Below, piece after piece: positions 8,177 to 16,914 of a stretch of 64,000 nucleotides of DNA (position 1 is its first letter; each line of letters begins with the position of its first letter). The notes under the pieces were generated by a model. The model was not told the origin of the DNA, did no database searches, and saw only the letters and a program-made list of their open reading frames with translations. The stretch spans positions 1 through 64,000 of the forward strand of contig NZ_VCJR02000003.1 of the NCBI RefSeq assembly GCF_009712425.2, given 5' to 3'. The DNA comes from Aquisalinus luteolus (GTDB lineage Bacteria; Pseudomonadota; Alphaproteobacteria; Caulobacterales; Parvularculaceae). Position numbers and translations under genes: made by a program.

Positions 8177-8563
8177 CTAGTGCTCCTTGATGCCAAGCGC
8201 CGCCATCAGCAAGGACTTGATATACGCCACTTGCTTGCAAGCTTCGTTGATGGCCTTCTCGGTTTCCTCGTGCACTGGCAGCGCCCCAATGCGAGCGGAC
8301 TCGGCCAGCGCGTTGAAGCTCTCGGACATTCGCGACTTGCCGAGCAGAGCAAGGGCTTGCGCCATTGCGACCTTGTCCGGATGAATTGACCGGCTGCCTG
8401 CGCTGTTATTGAACGATTTGCGTCCGAAGATGCGTTCGCGGGCAAAGGCACTGAGCGAGCCGCCATTTGACTGACGCTGCATCCAAGCGCGTTCTTCTGC
8501 GGTGAGACGTATCGATAGCGGCGTGGATTTCTTCGGGGAGGAGAGGGATTTTGTGTCGCTCAT
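8177..8563 (-). CDS. MobC-like mobilization accessory protein
   Basis: The 128-residue protein lies directly upstream of the relaxase gene on the same strand. Residues around 15-45 read as a ribbon-helix-helix-like segment (PLSIRLTAEERAWMQRQ followed by SLSAFARERIFG). A helical C-terminal half follows, with LALLGKSRMSESFNALAES, as in MobC/relaxosome accessory proteins. These bind oriT and help the relaxase open the strands. The ATG at 8563 has GAGGAG nine bases upstream and overlaps the stop of the small ORF before it (ATGA). The frame could extend 17 codons further, but that part looks non-coding. Position and sequence pattern together make the assignment likely. Confidence 0.75.
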   Translation of the reverse strand: MSDTKSLSSPKKSTPLSIRLTAEERAWMQRQSNGGSLSAFARERIFGRKSFNNSAGSRSIHPDKVAMAQALALLGKSRMSESFNALAESARIGALPVHEETEKAINEACKQVAYIKSLLMAALGIKEH

Positions 8564-8676
8564 AGGCCCAGCTCCTCGAAGTTTATTTTTTGTTCTTGAA
8601 GCTGATGTTCCCAATCTGATAGGATTTCAAACAGGTCGTTCAGACTTTCCCCGTCAGGCTGTATCAGGGAGGCCAT
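8560..8676 (-). CDS. small ORF overlapping the mobC-like gene
   Basis: A 38-codon frame (or 60 codons from a TTG at 8742) ends in a TGA that overlaps the MobC-like start codon as ATGA. The predicted peptide is acidic and helical (LNDLFEILSDWEHQLQEQ). The overlap with a downstream gene that has its own good ribosome site suggests a real translated upstream cistron of the mob operon. No homology is recognised and no strong ribosome site is visible, so it may be only a spurious frame. Confidence 0.35.
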   Translation of the reverse strand: MASLIQPDGESLNDLFEILSDWEHQLQEQKINFEELGL

Positions 8677-8755
8677 GCTTGCTTCATGGAATGTTTGAGA
8701 TGTGCCTGTTCGGCTTGAGGTCAGTCCTCTCGGCCGCACCAATTACCGCACTGAC

Positions 8756-9973
8756 CTAGACGACCGCGTCTTCATTGCCGGTCTGTGCGACCTTTTCCGC
8801 ATCGGGCAGGCGGGGCTGGCCGTCGCGGATCGCCAGGTTGATCTTCAGTCCGTGGGGCTCATTTGGCTCAAGGCTGAAGCGGAAATTGTCGCGGTAGGAT
8901 GACTTCAGGCGCTGTTCGACATTGCGCAGGCCGATGCCGGTGGAACGCTCGTCCTCACCGGTCTTGCCAAAATCGATGCCGGGCCCTGTGTCCGCGATGC
9001 ACAGCTCCAGCCAGCCATTCTCGACATGACCTTCCATGGTGATCCGTGTCGGTTTCAGGCTGCGCCCGACCGCATATTTCATCGCGTTCTCGAAAAGAGG
9101 CTGCAGCAGGAAGCTGGGGACGATAAACCGTTCGGCTTCGGGGGTCAGTGAAAACTCTGTCTGCAGACGATCCCCGAAGCGCAGTTTTTCGATGCTGAGA
9201 TACAGGTCGAGCACCTCGATCTCTTCTTCCAGCGTATGTTCCAGCTCGTCATTATGTTCGAGGCTGACGCGCAGGAAGTCTGCGATGCGCGAAAGCATCT
9301 GGGTCGCGTTGTCGGCCTCGCCCTTGCGCACGAGAAGGGTGACGGAATTCAGCGCATTGAACAGGAAGTGCGGGTTGATCTGGTATTTCAGCATGCGCAG
9401 GCGCGCCTCGCGATAGAGGCTTTCGGCGGTAAGGCGCTTGACGCTTTCCTCCTGGGCAAGGTTCTTGGCTTCCAGGACATCGCGATGGGCCGCGATGGCG
9501 AGTTCCCTCTGTTCCATCAGCTGGCGGTAATATTTCAGCGCGTGGTAACAGAAGATCCATGAGCCGAAGACGATGACGGAGGCAAACAGCCAGCCACCGT
9601 AATCCTTCGGGTTCACGATTTCGCCGGTCAGCCACTGGAAGGTGACGAGGCGCAGGAAGGTCCAGGCCAGGCTCGCGCCGATGATCGCCCCGACATTGAT
9701 CAGGATACGGTTGATCATGGGCTTTTCCCATGCCGCCGATGCGATCCAGCGCAGGGGGTGGCTGACAATGAGGCCAAGGATCGATTGCAGGATGGTGTGA
9801 AAGGCAGGCTCCCACTGGCCCGGATTGTACCATAATGTCAGGCTGAAATAGCTCAGCATCGTCATGGCAGACCAGCCGGCGATCTGGAACAGCCAGTACT
9901 GATGACCGGGGGAGGCGAGGCGCGGCTGGATATATCGGTCGAAGGCTGTCTGCATGAAGTTCGTCCATTTCAA
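8756..9973 (-). CDS. LytS-type sensor histidine kinase
   Basis: The 405-residue protein has about four membrane segments in residues 25-145 and a short coiled linker (about 148-190). A His_kinase domain follows with the phospho-acceptor in YQINPHFLFNAL (His202), then an HATPase domain with FENAMKYAV, DTGPGI and GIGLRNVEQRL. This is the LytS/YehU class that pairs with LytTR response regulators. The matching regulator gene lies head-to-head 135 bases away rather than in the same operon, so both promoters share that gap. The signal is unknown. Because the regulator is followed by a beta-glucosidase and a TonB receptor, control of carbohydrate uptake is a fair guess. This gene marks the return to GC-rich chromosomal sequence after the mobile segment. 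Confidence 0.93.
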   Translation of the reverse strand: MKWTNFMQTAFDRYIQPRLASPGHQYWLFQIAGWSAMTMLSYFSLTLWYNPGQWEPAFHTILQSILGLIVSHPLRWIASAAWEKPMINRILINVGAIIGASLAWTFLRLVTFQWLTGEIVNPKDYGGWLFASVIVFGSWIFCYHALKYYRQLMEQRELAIAAHRDVLEAKNLAQEESVKRLTAESLYREARLRMLKYQINPHFLFNALNSVTLLVRKGEADNATQMLSRIADFLRVSLEHNDELEHTLEEEIEVLDLYLSIEKLRFGDRLQTEFSLTPEAERFIVPSFLLQPLFENAMKYAVGRSLKPTRITMEGHVENGWLELCIADTGPGIDFGKTGEDERSTGIGLRNVEQRLKSSYRDNFRFSLEPNEPHGLKINLAIRDGQPRLPDAEKVAQTGNEDAVV

Positions 9974-10108
9974 TCGGGGCAGGGTGGGAGCAGACGCGGG
10001 GCCAAGTCAAGCTGGCAATCTCAGGGATGATGACAAACGGATTTGCACTATCGAGAACGGCGCTTATAGTCACGCCCCGAAACGAGGGGGCCGACAAGGC
10101 TGGGAGAT

Positions 10109-10855
10109 ATGCTGAAAACCGTAGTCTGTGACGATGAATTACCGGCGCTGGAGCTGGCGACGGCCCTGTTGAAAGATACCGGGGCCGTAGAGATCGTCAT
10201 CTCCTGCCAATCCATTCTCGAAGCGCTGGAAGTGATCAACAAGGGCGGCATCGACCTTGCCGTGCTCGATATCGAGATGCCGGAACTGGGCGGTGTCGAT
10301 GCTTCGAGGCATATGAGTGTCGACCCCAAGCCGTTGCTGGTCTTCGCCACGGCCCATTCCGAGTATGCCGTCGATGCCTTTGGTGTCGATGCGATAGACT
10401 ATCTGATGAAGCCGCTTGACCCTGAACGGGTCGGCAAAGCGGTGGAAAAAGCCGAGAGGCTCCATTCCCTGATCGCGTCGACCGAGGCGGGCAGTGACCG
10501 GTCCGATACGCCGCAACCGGAACGCAGCGGCATGCTGAAGGTAAAGGATGCCGGCCACGTCTATTTCATTCCCTATGAAGATGTTTATTCCATCGAGGCG
10601 GCGGGCGATTATTCGCTGATTCATACGCCATCGCGGGAATATGCCCTGCGCAGGACATTGCGCGCCCTGGAAAAGCAGTTGCCGGATGAATTGTTCGTGC
10701 GGGTTCACCGCTCCACCATCATCTCGGCCCGCCATGTGCGTGAAGTGCGTTTGCTCGCCAAGGGAGAAGCCCTGGTAACGCTCACTAATGGTGGTTCCGT
10801 CAAGGTCAGCCGCAGCTATCGTGATGCCGTTCACCGCCTGACGGGGGAGGCATAG
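10109..10855 (+). CDS. LytTR-family response regulator
   Basis: The 248-residue protein is a two-component output regulator. The receiver domain (about 1-120) has the acidic pair CDDE, the phospho-acceptor Asp54 in AVLDIEMPE, and the conserved Thr and Lys (FATAHSEYA, LMKPLD). A LytTR DNA-binding domain covers about 145-245 (GHVYFIPYEDVYSIEAAGDY, then FVRVHRSTIISARHV). GGGAG sits four bases before the ATG. It is divergent from the LytS-like kinase gene, its probable partner. LytTR proteins bind paired direct repeats upstream of targets; I could not pick such repeats out with confidence in the nearby promoters. Confidence 0.93.
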   Translation: MLKTVVCDDELPALELATALLKDTGAVEIVISCQSILEALEVINKGGIDLAVLDIEMPELGGVDASRHMSVDPKPLLVFATAHSEYAVDAFGVDAIDYLMKPLDPERVGKAVEKAERLHSLIASTEAGSDRSDTPQPERSGMLKVKDAGHVYFIPYEDVYSIEAAGDYSLIHTPSREYALRRTLRALEKQLPDELFVRVHRSTIISARHVREVRLLAKGEALVTLTNGGSVKVSRSYRDAVHRLTGEA

Positions 10856-10947
10856 CCTCAGCCAAGGGCGGAATATTGTGCCTTGCAATATCCATCCTGC
10901 CGCACTAACCGGCCAACCGACCGCAGACATGTTGCGGTATTGTCCGT

Positions 10948-10961
10948 AACGATAAATCGTT
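10948..10961. promoter_or_regulatory. inverted repeat upstream of the GH3 gene
   Basis: AACGAT-AA-ATCGTT is a perfect 6-bp inverted repeat with a 2-base spacer, in the 183-base gap before the beta-glucosidase gene. It is positioned like an operator. No regulator is assigned. Confidence 0.3.
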
Positions 10962-11006
10962 CCCTCACGTCTGTTTTGCCTTTTCCTGTGGGGAGGCAGT
11001 GCGGGC

Positions 11007-11042
11007 ATGAATGACAAAACATCTCTGGGACGGAAAAAATGA
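11007..11042 (+). other. 11-codon minicistron overlapping the GH3 start
   Basis: An ATG preceded by GGGGAGG opens an 11-codon frame ending in a TGA that overlaps the beta-glucosidase ATG as ATGA. It could couple translation of the glucosidase to ribosomes ending the leader. It is short enough to arise by chance. No regulatory codon run is visible. Confidence 0.3.
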
Positions 11043-13291
11043 TCAAGCAATTCCTCGCTGGCCTAGCCGTGCTGGCTGGCACTTCCCCTGTCGCCCTGAT
11101 GGCGCAGGATGACATCGAAGGGCAGATCGATGCGCTCCTCGCCGAAATGACTCTGGAAGAGAAGGTCGGCCAGTTGACCCAGTACAGCTCTTTCTGGGAC
11201 GCTACCGGCCCGGCGCCGCAGGGCGGCGAGCAGGAGGAGAAATTCGAGCAGGTGCGCGAAGGCCGGGTCGGCTCGATGCTGAACGTCGTCGGTCGAGACG
11301 AGGTGCGGGCCGTTCAGGAGCTGGCCGTGGAGGATTCGCGTCTCGGTATCCCGCTGATTTTCGGCTATGACGTCGTGCACGGTCACAAGACGATTTTCCC
11401 GATTCCCCTGGCCGAATCTGCAAGCTGGGATATCGACCTGATCGAGCAGAGCGCCCGCATCGCCGCCGTCGAGGCTGCCGCGCAGGGCCTGAACTGGACC
11501 TTCGCGCCGATGGTCGACATCTCCCGCGATCCGCGCTGGGGTCGCGTCATGGAAGGGGCGGGGGAAGATCCCTATCTCGGTGCGCGCATCGCCGTTGCCC
11601 GCGTCAAGGGCTTTCAGGGTGATGATCTGTCAGCGGACGACACCATCGCGGCAACGATCAAGCACCTGGCAGGCTATGGCTTTGCCGAGGGCGGACGCGA
11701 TTACAACACCGCCGATTTCGGCACCGTGACGCTGCACAACGTGATCCTTCCGCCGTTCAAGGCCGCCGTCGAGGAAGCCGATGTGCGCACCGCAATGAAC
11801 TCGTTCAACATCCTCAATGGCGTGCCGGCGACGGGCGATGCCTATCTCCAGCGCGACTTGCTGAAAGAGGCATGGGGATTTGACGGGTTCATCGTCTCCG
11901 ACTGGGCGTCGGGCCGGGAAATGATCGATCATGGCTTTGCCGCCGGGCCGCGCGATGCGGCGGAGCTGGCGATCGAGGCGGGCTCCGACATGGACATGGA
12001 ATCCTATATCTATCGCGATCACCTGGCCGGTCTGGTCGAAAGCGGCGCTGTCGATATGGCGATTGTCGATGACGCCGTCAGGCGCGTCCTGCGCGTCAAG
12101 CATGAGCTGGGGCTGTTCAAGGACCCGTATCGCTATGTCGACGATCCGGATCAGGAGGATATCCTGATGTCGCCGGACCATCGCGCCGTCGCGCTCGACG
12201 TCGCGAAAAACTCTATCGTGCTCCTGAAGAATAAGGCCAGCCTGCTTCCCCTGAAGGGGGGCGAGAAGGTCGCGCTGATCGGGGCGCTGGCCGCCGACAA
12301 GGACACGCCACTCGGCAACTGGCGGGCTGCCGGAGAGACCGGGACAGCCGTGTCCGTCGTGGAAGGGTTCGAGGCCGCTGGCGTCAGTTTCACCTATCGA
12401 GAGGGCGCGGCGGTAGAGGTCGGCGAGGCCGGCTTCCCCCAGCCGGTTGTCGTCAACACGACGGACCGCAGCGGCTTTGACGCCGCAGTTGCCGCTGCCC
12501 GCAAGGCTGACAAGGTCGTGCTGGTCCTCGGTGAGGATGGCCTGCAAAGCGGTGAGGGGCGGTCCCGATCGGATATCGGCCTGCCCGGTGTGCAACAGGA
12601 ACTGCTCGAGGCTGTCCACGCTGCCAATCCGGAGACGGTGCTGGTGGTGATGAGCGGCCGTCCGCTGATCCTCGACTGGGCCGATGCCAACGTGCCTGCC
12701 ATCGTGCAGGCGTGGCATCTTGGTCATGAAAGCGGCCATGCCATAACCAGCGTCCTGACCGGTGACCATAATCCCGGCGGCAAGCTGCCGATGAGCTTCC
12801 CGCGCTCGGTCGGGCAGATTCCGGTCTACTACAATTACATGATGACAGGCAGGCCCGGGCCACTGGAGAACGAGGTGTTCTGGTCCCACTATAACGACCT
12901 GCCGAACACGCCGCTCTATGCTTTCGGCCATGGCCTCAGCTATACGGGCTTCAACTATTCAGGCCTTGAAATCACCCAGGGGGGCAGATCCGTAACGGTC
13001 TCGGTCACGCTGGAAAATACAGGCGATGTTGCCGGTACGGAGGTGGCGCAGCTCTATCTGCGTGATCCCGTTGCCAGTGTCGTCAGGCCTGTGCGGGAGC
13101 TGAAGGGGTTTGAAAAGGTCATGCTGGAGCCGGGCGAGAGCACGCTTGTAACCTTCGAGCTTACCGACGCCGAGCTCGGCTTTTATGATCCGTATGGAAA
13201 CTTCAAGGTCGAGAATGGAGACTTCGAGGTTTATGTCGGAGGGTCTTCAGCGGCCGACCTGGGCGGCAGCTTCACCTGGTCGTCTAACTGA
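11039..13291 (+). CDS. bglX: periplasmic beta-glucosidase, glycoside hydrolase family 3
   Basis: The 750-residue exported enzyme would hydrolyse beta-linked glucosides (cello- or laminari-oligosaccharides) in the periplasm. A signal peptide covers about residues 1-22 and ends in ALMAQ. The GH3 N-terminal domain follows, with GYDVVHGHKTIFP, KHLAGYG and the catalytic nucleophile Asp288 in VSDWASG. The GH3 C-terminal domain has IGALAADK and GEDGLQSGEGRSRSD, and a fibronectin-III-like domain lies at about 670-750. The order and length match E. coli BglX (about 765). It sits between the LytTR regulator and a TonB receptor gene, so it probably trims sugars taken up by that receptor. A strong terminator follows. 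Family assignment is firm; the true substrate is not known. Confidence 0.93.
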   Translation: MIKQFLAGLAVLAGTSPVALMAQDDIEGQIDALLAEMTLEEKVGQLTQYSSFWDATGPAPQGGEQEEKFEQVREGRVGSMLNVVGRDEVRAVQELAVEDSRLGIPLIFGYDVVHGHKTIFPIPLAESASWDIDLIEQSARIAAVEAAAQGLNWTFAPMVDISRDPRWGRVMEGAGEDPYLGARIAVARVKGFQGDDLSADDTIAATIKHLAGYGFAEGGRDYNTADFGTVTLHNVILPPFKAAVEEADVRTAMNSFNILNGVPATGDAYLQRDLLKEAWGFDGFIVSDWASGREMIDHGFAAGPRDAAELAIEAGSDMDMESYIYRDHLAGLVESGAVDMAIVDDAVRRVLRVKHELGLFKDPYRYVDDPDQEDILMSPDHRAVALDVAKNSIVLLKNKASLLPLKGGEKVALIGALAADKDTPLGNWRAAGETGTAVSVVEGFEAAGVSFTYREGAAVEVGEAGFPQPVVVNTTDRSGFDAAVAAARKADKVVLVLGEDGLQSGEGRSRSDIGLPGVQQELLEAVHAANPETVLVVMSGRPLILDWADANVPAIVQAWHLGHESGHAITSVLTGDHNPGGKLPMSFPRSVGQIPVYYNYMMTGRPGPLENEVFWSHYNDLPNTPLYAFGHGLSYTGFNYSGLEITQGGRSVTVSVTLENTGDVAGTEVAQLYLRDPVASVVRPVRELKGFEKVMLEPGESTLVTFELTDAELGFYDPYGNFKVENGDFEVYVGGSSAADLGGSFTWSSN

Positions 13292-13305
13292 CAAAGATAG
13301 CTTGC

Positions 13306-13317
13306 GATAGCGCTATC
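13306..13317. promoter_or_regulatory. TAGCGCTA-core palindrome, LacI-type operator candidate
   Basis: GATAGCGCTATC is a perfect 12-base palindrome 14 bases after the GH3 stop and just before its terminator. The TAGCGCTA core resembles operators of LacI-family sugar repressors in Caulobacter relatives. It has no loop, so it is more likely a protein site than an RNA hairpin. Its target gene is unclear. Confidence 0.3.
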
Positions 13318-13322
13318 ATTAC

Positions 13323-13354
13323 ACGGACGGGCAAGGAGTTGCCCGTCCGTTTTT
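13323..13354 (+). terminator. rho-independent terminator of the GH3 gene
   Basis: A perfect 12-bp stem (ACGGACGGGCAA / TTGCCCGTCCGT) with a 4-base loop is followed at once by a T run. It closes the beta-glucosidase transcript before the TonB receptor gene. Confidence 0.9.
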
Positions 13355-13423
13355 GTATCTGCACACATGAAACGACGCGTGAGTCGTGCCCCGGAAGCCA
13401 TACAGGCAAAGCCGGAAAGCTAT

Positions 13424-13438
13424 TGTTAGCGTTGAACA
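13424..13438. promoter_or_regulatory. TGTT-N7-AACA site in the leader of the TonB receptor gene
   Basis: The 358-base stretch 13355-13712 holds no convincing gene; three short overlapping frames there have no coding character. It contains TGTTAGCGTTGAACA, an imperfect palindrome similar to Caulobacter XylR/LacI-type operators. It should also hold the promoter and a long 5' leader of the receptor gene. A clear GGGAGGA ribosome site precedes the receptor ATG. Confidence 0.35.
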
Positions 13439-13712
13439 TTTCCGTTTTGCCGCAGCATGTGTCCGTCCCACCGCAAATCAATTGAAGCCAGCACAGGCAT
13501 TGGATCACCATGCAAAAAAATATCCGTCAGCACGGGATGTGCCTGTGGAAGACGGAAGGAGGAATTCGGACTTGCGGTTCATTCAATGGGCAAGATCAGG
13601 GCAACGATCCCGCTTTTGGCGCGTATCTGTCACTGCAATGCGCATGGTGGAACCCGGTGTTTCAAGACAAGAAAATCAAACCACCTAACGACAATCAGAG
13701 GGAGGAATAAAC

Positions 13713-16700
13713 ATGATCAAGACAAATAACCTGAGGGGCGTGAAGCTCTCCATCGCGCTGATGGGCGGTGTTTCGGCCCTGTCGCTGGCAATGCCGGCCG
13801 TGGCTCAAGAGGATGATGCGGACAGCGTTGAGGACGCGCAGGGCTTCTCAGAAGACGTCATCGTTATTCAGGGTATCCGCCAGTCGCTGGAAGCGTCCTC
13901 CGACGTCAAGCGTAACTCGCAGGGCGTCGTCGACGCCATCACGGCAGAGGACATCGGCAAGTTCCCCGACACCAACCTCGCTGAATCGCTGCAGCGGATC
14001 ACCGGTGTTTCCATCAACCGCCAGAACGGCGAGGGCAGCCAGGTTACCGTTCGCGGCTTCGGTCCGGACTTCAACCTCGTCCTGCTCAATGGTCGCCAGA
14101 TGCCGACCGCCTTCCTGACCGGCGGTGCACCGGCCTCGCGCAGCTTCGATTTCGGCAACCTCGCCTCAGAAGGCATTGCGAGTGTGGAAGTCTACAAGAC
14201 CGGCCGCGCTGCCGTGCCGACCGGCGGTATCGGTTCCACACTGAACATCCTGACGGCTCGTCCGCTCGACGCACCGGGTATGCGCTTCTCTGCTGGTGTA
14301 AAAGGCGTCATCGATGATTCCGTGACCGAGCTTGGTGATGGCACGTCGTTCACGCCGGAATATTCCGGTATCTACTCCAACACCTTCGCTGATGACACTT
14401 TCGGCGTAGCGGTCGTTGGCAGCTATCAGAAGCGCGATAGCGGCTTTGCCCAGTTCGCGACACCAGATGGCTGGCGCGGTGCCTATCTCGGCTCCGAAAA
14501 CAACTGGGGTACGCTGCCCCAGCCGCCTGCCGATACGCAGGTTACCAACCGGCCAGGCCCGGATGACATCTATTCCGTGCCGCAAAGCTCCAACTATTCA
14601 CTGACAGACATCAGCCGTGAACGGATTAACGGCCAGTTGGCCCTGCAATACCGCCCGATCGAGACGTTGACGGCAACGCTCGACTATTTCTATTCACAGA
14701 ACAAGAACGAGACGCGCCGCTCCGACCTGTCTGTCTGGTTTGACCATGGCAACACGACGAGTGCATGGGGCGACGGGCCAATCTCTGACATCATCTTCTA
14801 TAACGAGGATTTCGTCTCGACGGACCTTTCCATGGGCGCTGCAAAGTTCGCCACTGTCAGTGAGAACAAGTCCCTCGGCTTCAACGTCGAGTGGGAAGCA
14901 ACGGACAATCTGAGCTTCGAACTCGATGTTCATGATTCCAGCGCCGAGTCCGGCAATGACAGCCCGAACGGTACCGCCGGAGTGATCGGCACGGCCGACC
15001 TGTCCCTGAACTTCCAGGGCGTTGATTTCTCTACGGACCTTCCGAGCCTGTCTCTTGGATGGGTCGATCCGTTCAATGATATCAGTGCAGACCGTATGCG
15101 CGGCACCGGCTCGACGTTCCAGGACAGCTCTATCCGGACAGAGATCCAGCAGATCCAGCTGGTCAGTACCTATGAGTTCGACAATTCCATCGTGAAGAGC
15201 GTCGATTTCGGTGTGTCCTCGACCAAGAACGACTACCGTTCGACGTTCTCCAACAACCAGCGTGACAGCTGGGGCGGTGTCGGTACCCCTGCGGATTATC
15301 CGGATGATATCTGGCAGCGTGCCGATCTGGCGAGCAATTTCGACCAGTTCGATGGCTACAAGGATACGTTCCAGGACTTCTTCATCATCGATTTCGATAA
15401 ACTGCTCGCAGCGATGGATCAGCCGATTGGCGGTTTCGCTCCGATCTGCGGCGGCAACGGTGCCTGCATCAATCCGATTCTCCAAACAGACCGCAGGACG
15501 CAGGAAGAAAGCCTTGCAGGCTTCTTCGAGGTGGATACCGAGTTCATGCTCGGTGCCTGGCCGGCCTCCATCGTCGGTGGCGTGCGCTATGAAGAGACGG
15601 AAGTCACGTCAGAGGCGCTCGTACCGTTCCCGACAGGAACGATCTGGAACGCTGCGAACGAATTCGGTTTCCTGGGTACCGACAACCCCGAAAACCGCGA
15701 TTTCACTGAGCTGACCGGCGAATATGATTTCGTGCTTCCGGCGGTGGATTTCCAGATCGAGCCGCGTGATGACGTCGTCCTGCGTGCCTCCTACAGCAAG
15801 ACGATGACGCGTCCGAGCTATGCGGACATTCAGGGTGGCCAGACCTTTGCCGCCATCTTCCGGATTGATGGTGCGCAAGGCAACGCCGGCAACCCGGCTC
15901 TTGAGCCATTCCTGTCGACAAACATCGATCTGTCAGCTGAATGGTATTACGAGGATGGCAGCTATGTGTCTGCCGGTTACTTCAACAAGGAAGTCGAGAA
16001 TTTCATCGGCAATGAAGTGATCACAGGCCAGACACCGTTTGATGTGTACACGCCCTATGAAGGCCAGCGTTATAATGATGCCGTAGCCGCTCTTGGCACG
16101 ACCGATGCAGAAGCAATCCGTCAGTGGATCTTCGAGAATGCCGATCCGTCGACATTCGAGATCACCGGCGGCACGCCGGGCGCATACACAGGTAACATCT
16201 TCGGTGTAGCTGGTGAGGACCCGCTGCTTGAGTTCCGCATTGCCCGTCCGGTCAATGACGATCAAACCAAGACGGTCGATGGCTGGGAATTTGCCTGGCA
16301 GCACCTGCTCGGCGACACCGGCTTTGGCTGGATCCTGAACTACACGCTGGTTGATGGTGATGTCGAATTTGACAACCTGTCCGTACCGATCAGTGGCGAT
16401 GTGCAGACACCGCTTCTCGGTCTGTCGAACAGCTACAACGTCATCGGTTTCTACGACAAGAATGGCTTCCAGGTCCGGGCCGCCTATAATTGGCGCGACA
16501 AGTTCCTGACCTCTGCTATCGGCGTCAGCGGTACTGCAAACAACCCGCTTTACGTGGAAGACTATGGACAGCTTGATGTGAATGCCAGCTATGACGTGAC
16601 CGACAGGATCACTGTCTTTGCCGAAGGCATCAACATCACCAACGAAACCTCCCGTACCGTTGGCAGATCGGCGGCCTATGTGAACTTTGCGACACAGACA

Positions 16701-16739
16701 GGCCCCCGCTACGCTGTCGGTGCACGCTTCTCTTTCTAG
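13713..16739 (+). CDS. TonB-dependent outer membrane receptor (Caulobacter/Xanthomonas type)
   Basis: The 1008-residue protein has a signal peptide ending in PAVAQ (about residue 31). A TonB-box-like DVIVIQGIR follows, then a plug domain beginning DAITAEDIGKFPDTNLAESLQRI with TVRGFGPDFN and LLNGRQM. The long beta-barrel ends in the terminal aromatic of RYAVGARFSF. The plug wording is that of the TonB-Xanth-Caul subfamily used for carbohydrate and complex-organic uptake. GGGAGGA lies a few bases before the ATG. The GH3 gene lies upstream; the halogenase-SapC-cupin-halogenase operon follows after a terminator. Together they look like one uptake locus for a plant or algal glycoside or aromatic conjugate. 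The substrate itself cannot be read. Confidence 0.95.
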   Translation: MIKTNNLRGVKLSIALMGGVSALSLAMPAVAQEDDADSVEDAQGFSEDVIVIQGIRQSLEASSDVKRNSQGVVDAITAEDIGKFPDTNLAESLQRITGVSINRQNGEGSQVTVRGFGPDFNLVLLNGRQMPTAFLTGGAPASRSFDFGNLASEGIASVEVYKTGRAAVPTGGIGSTLNILTARPLDAPGMRFSAGVKGVIDDSVTELGDGTSFTPEYSGIYSNTFADDTFGVAVVGSYQKRDSGFAQFATPDGWRGAYLGSENNWGTLPQPPADTQVTNRPGPDDIYSVPQSSNYSLTDISRERINGQLALQYRPIETLTATLDYFYSQNKNETRRSDLSVWFDHGNTTSAWGDGPISDIIFYNEDFVSTDLSMGAAKFATVSENKSLGFNVEWEATDNLSFELDVHDSSAESGNDSPNGTAGVIGTADLSLNFQGVDFSTDLPSLSLGWVDPFNDISADRMRGTGSTFQDSSIRTEIQQIQLVSTYEFDNSIVKSVDFGVSSTKNDYRSTFSNNQRDSWGGVGTPADYPDDIWQRADLASNFDQFDGYKDTFQDFFIIDFDKLLAAMDQPIGGFAPICGGNGACINPILQTDRRTQEESLAGFFEVDTEFMLGAWPASIVGGVRYEETEVTSEALVPFPTGTIWNAANEFGFLGTDNPENRDFTELTGEYDFVLPAVDFQIEPRDDVVLRASYSKTMTRPSYADIQGGQTFAAIFRIDGAQGNAGNPALEPFLSTNIDLSAEWYYEDGSYVSAGYFNKEVENFIGNEVITGQTPFDVYTPYEGQRYNDAVAALGTTDAEAIRQWIFENADPSTFEITGGTPGAYTGNIFGVAGEDPLLEFRIARPVNDDQTKTVDGWEFAWQHLLGDTGFGWILNYTLVDGDVEFDNLSVPISGDVQTPLLGLSNSYNVIGFYDKNGFQVRAAYNWRDKFLTSAIGVSGTANNPLYVEDYGQLDVNASYDVTDRITVFAEGINITNETSRTVGRSAAYVNFATQTGPRYAVGARFSF

Positions 16740-16759
16740 TTTCCCGGAAAGAGTACTGG

Positions 16760-16788
16760 CCCCCCGCGCTAACCCGCGGGGGGTTTTT
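16760..16788 (+). terminator. rho-independent terminator after the TonB receptor gene
   Basis: A 9-bp GC stem (CCCCCCGCG / CGCGGGGGG) with a 6-base loop is followed by TTTTTAT. It is a textbook terminator 20 bases after the receptor stop. Confidence 0.92.
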
Positions 16789-16914
16789 ATATTTCAGGGC
16801 AGGAAATGGCAGCTTCTTGATGCCGTCACACGACAATGCCGCGTTAACATCGCTGCCATACTGTTCTACACTCGGGAAAAGAAAATAAGTCTCCACAAGG
16901 GAGGAGGGCAAGGC

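Noticed and set aside
11630-12931. 433-codon frame opposite the GH3 gene
   Set aside because: It is a shadow of the GH3 coding frame; GH3 catalytic motifs are intact on the plus strand.
13386-13729. Three overlapping short plus-strand frames before the first TonB receptor
   Set aside because: They overlap each other in different frames and show no consistent ribosome site or conserved content. The region is better read as a promoter and leader.
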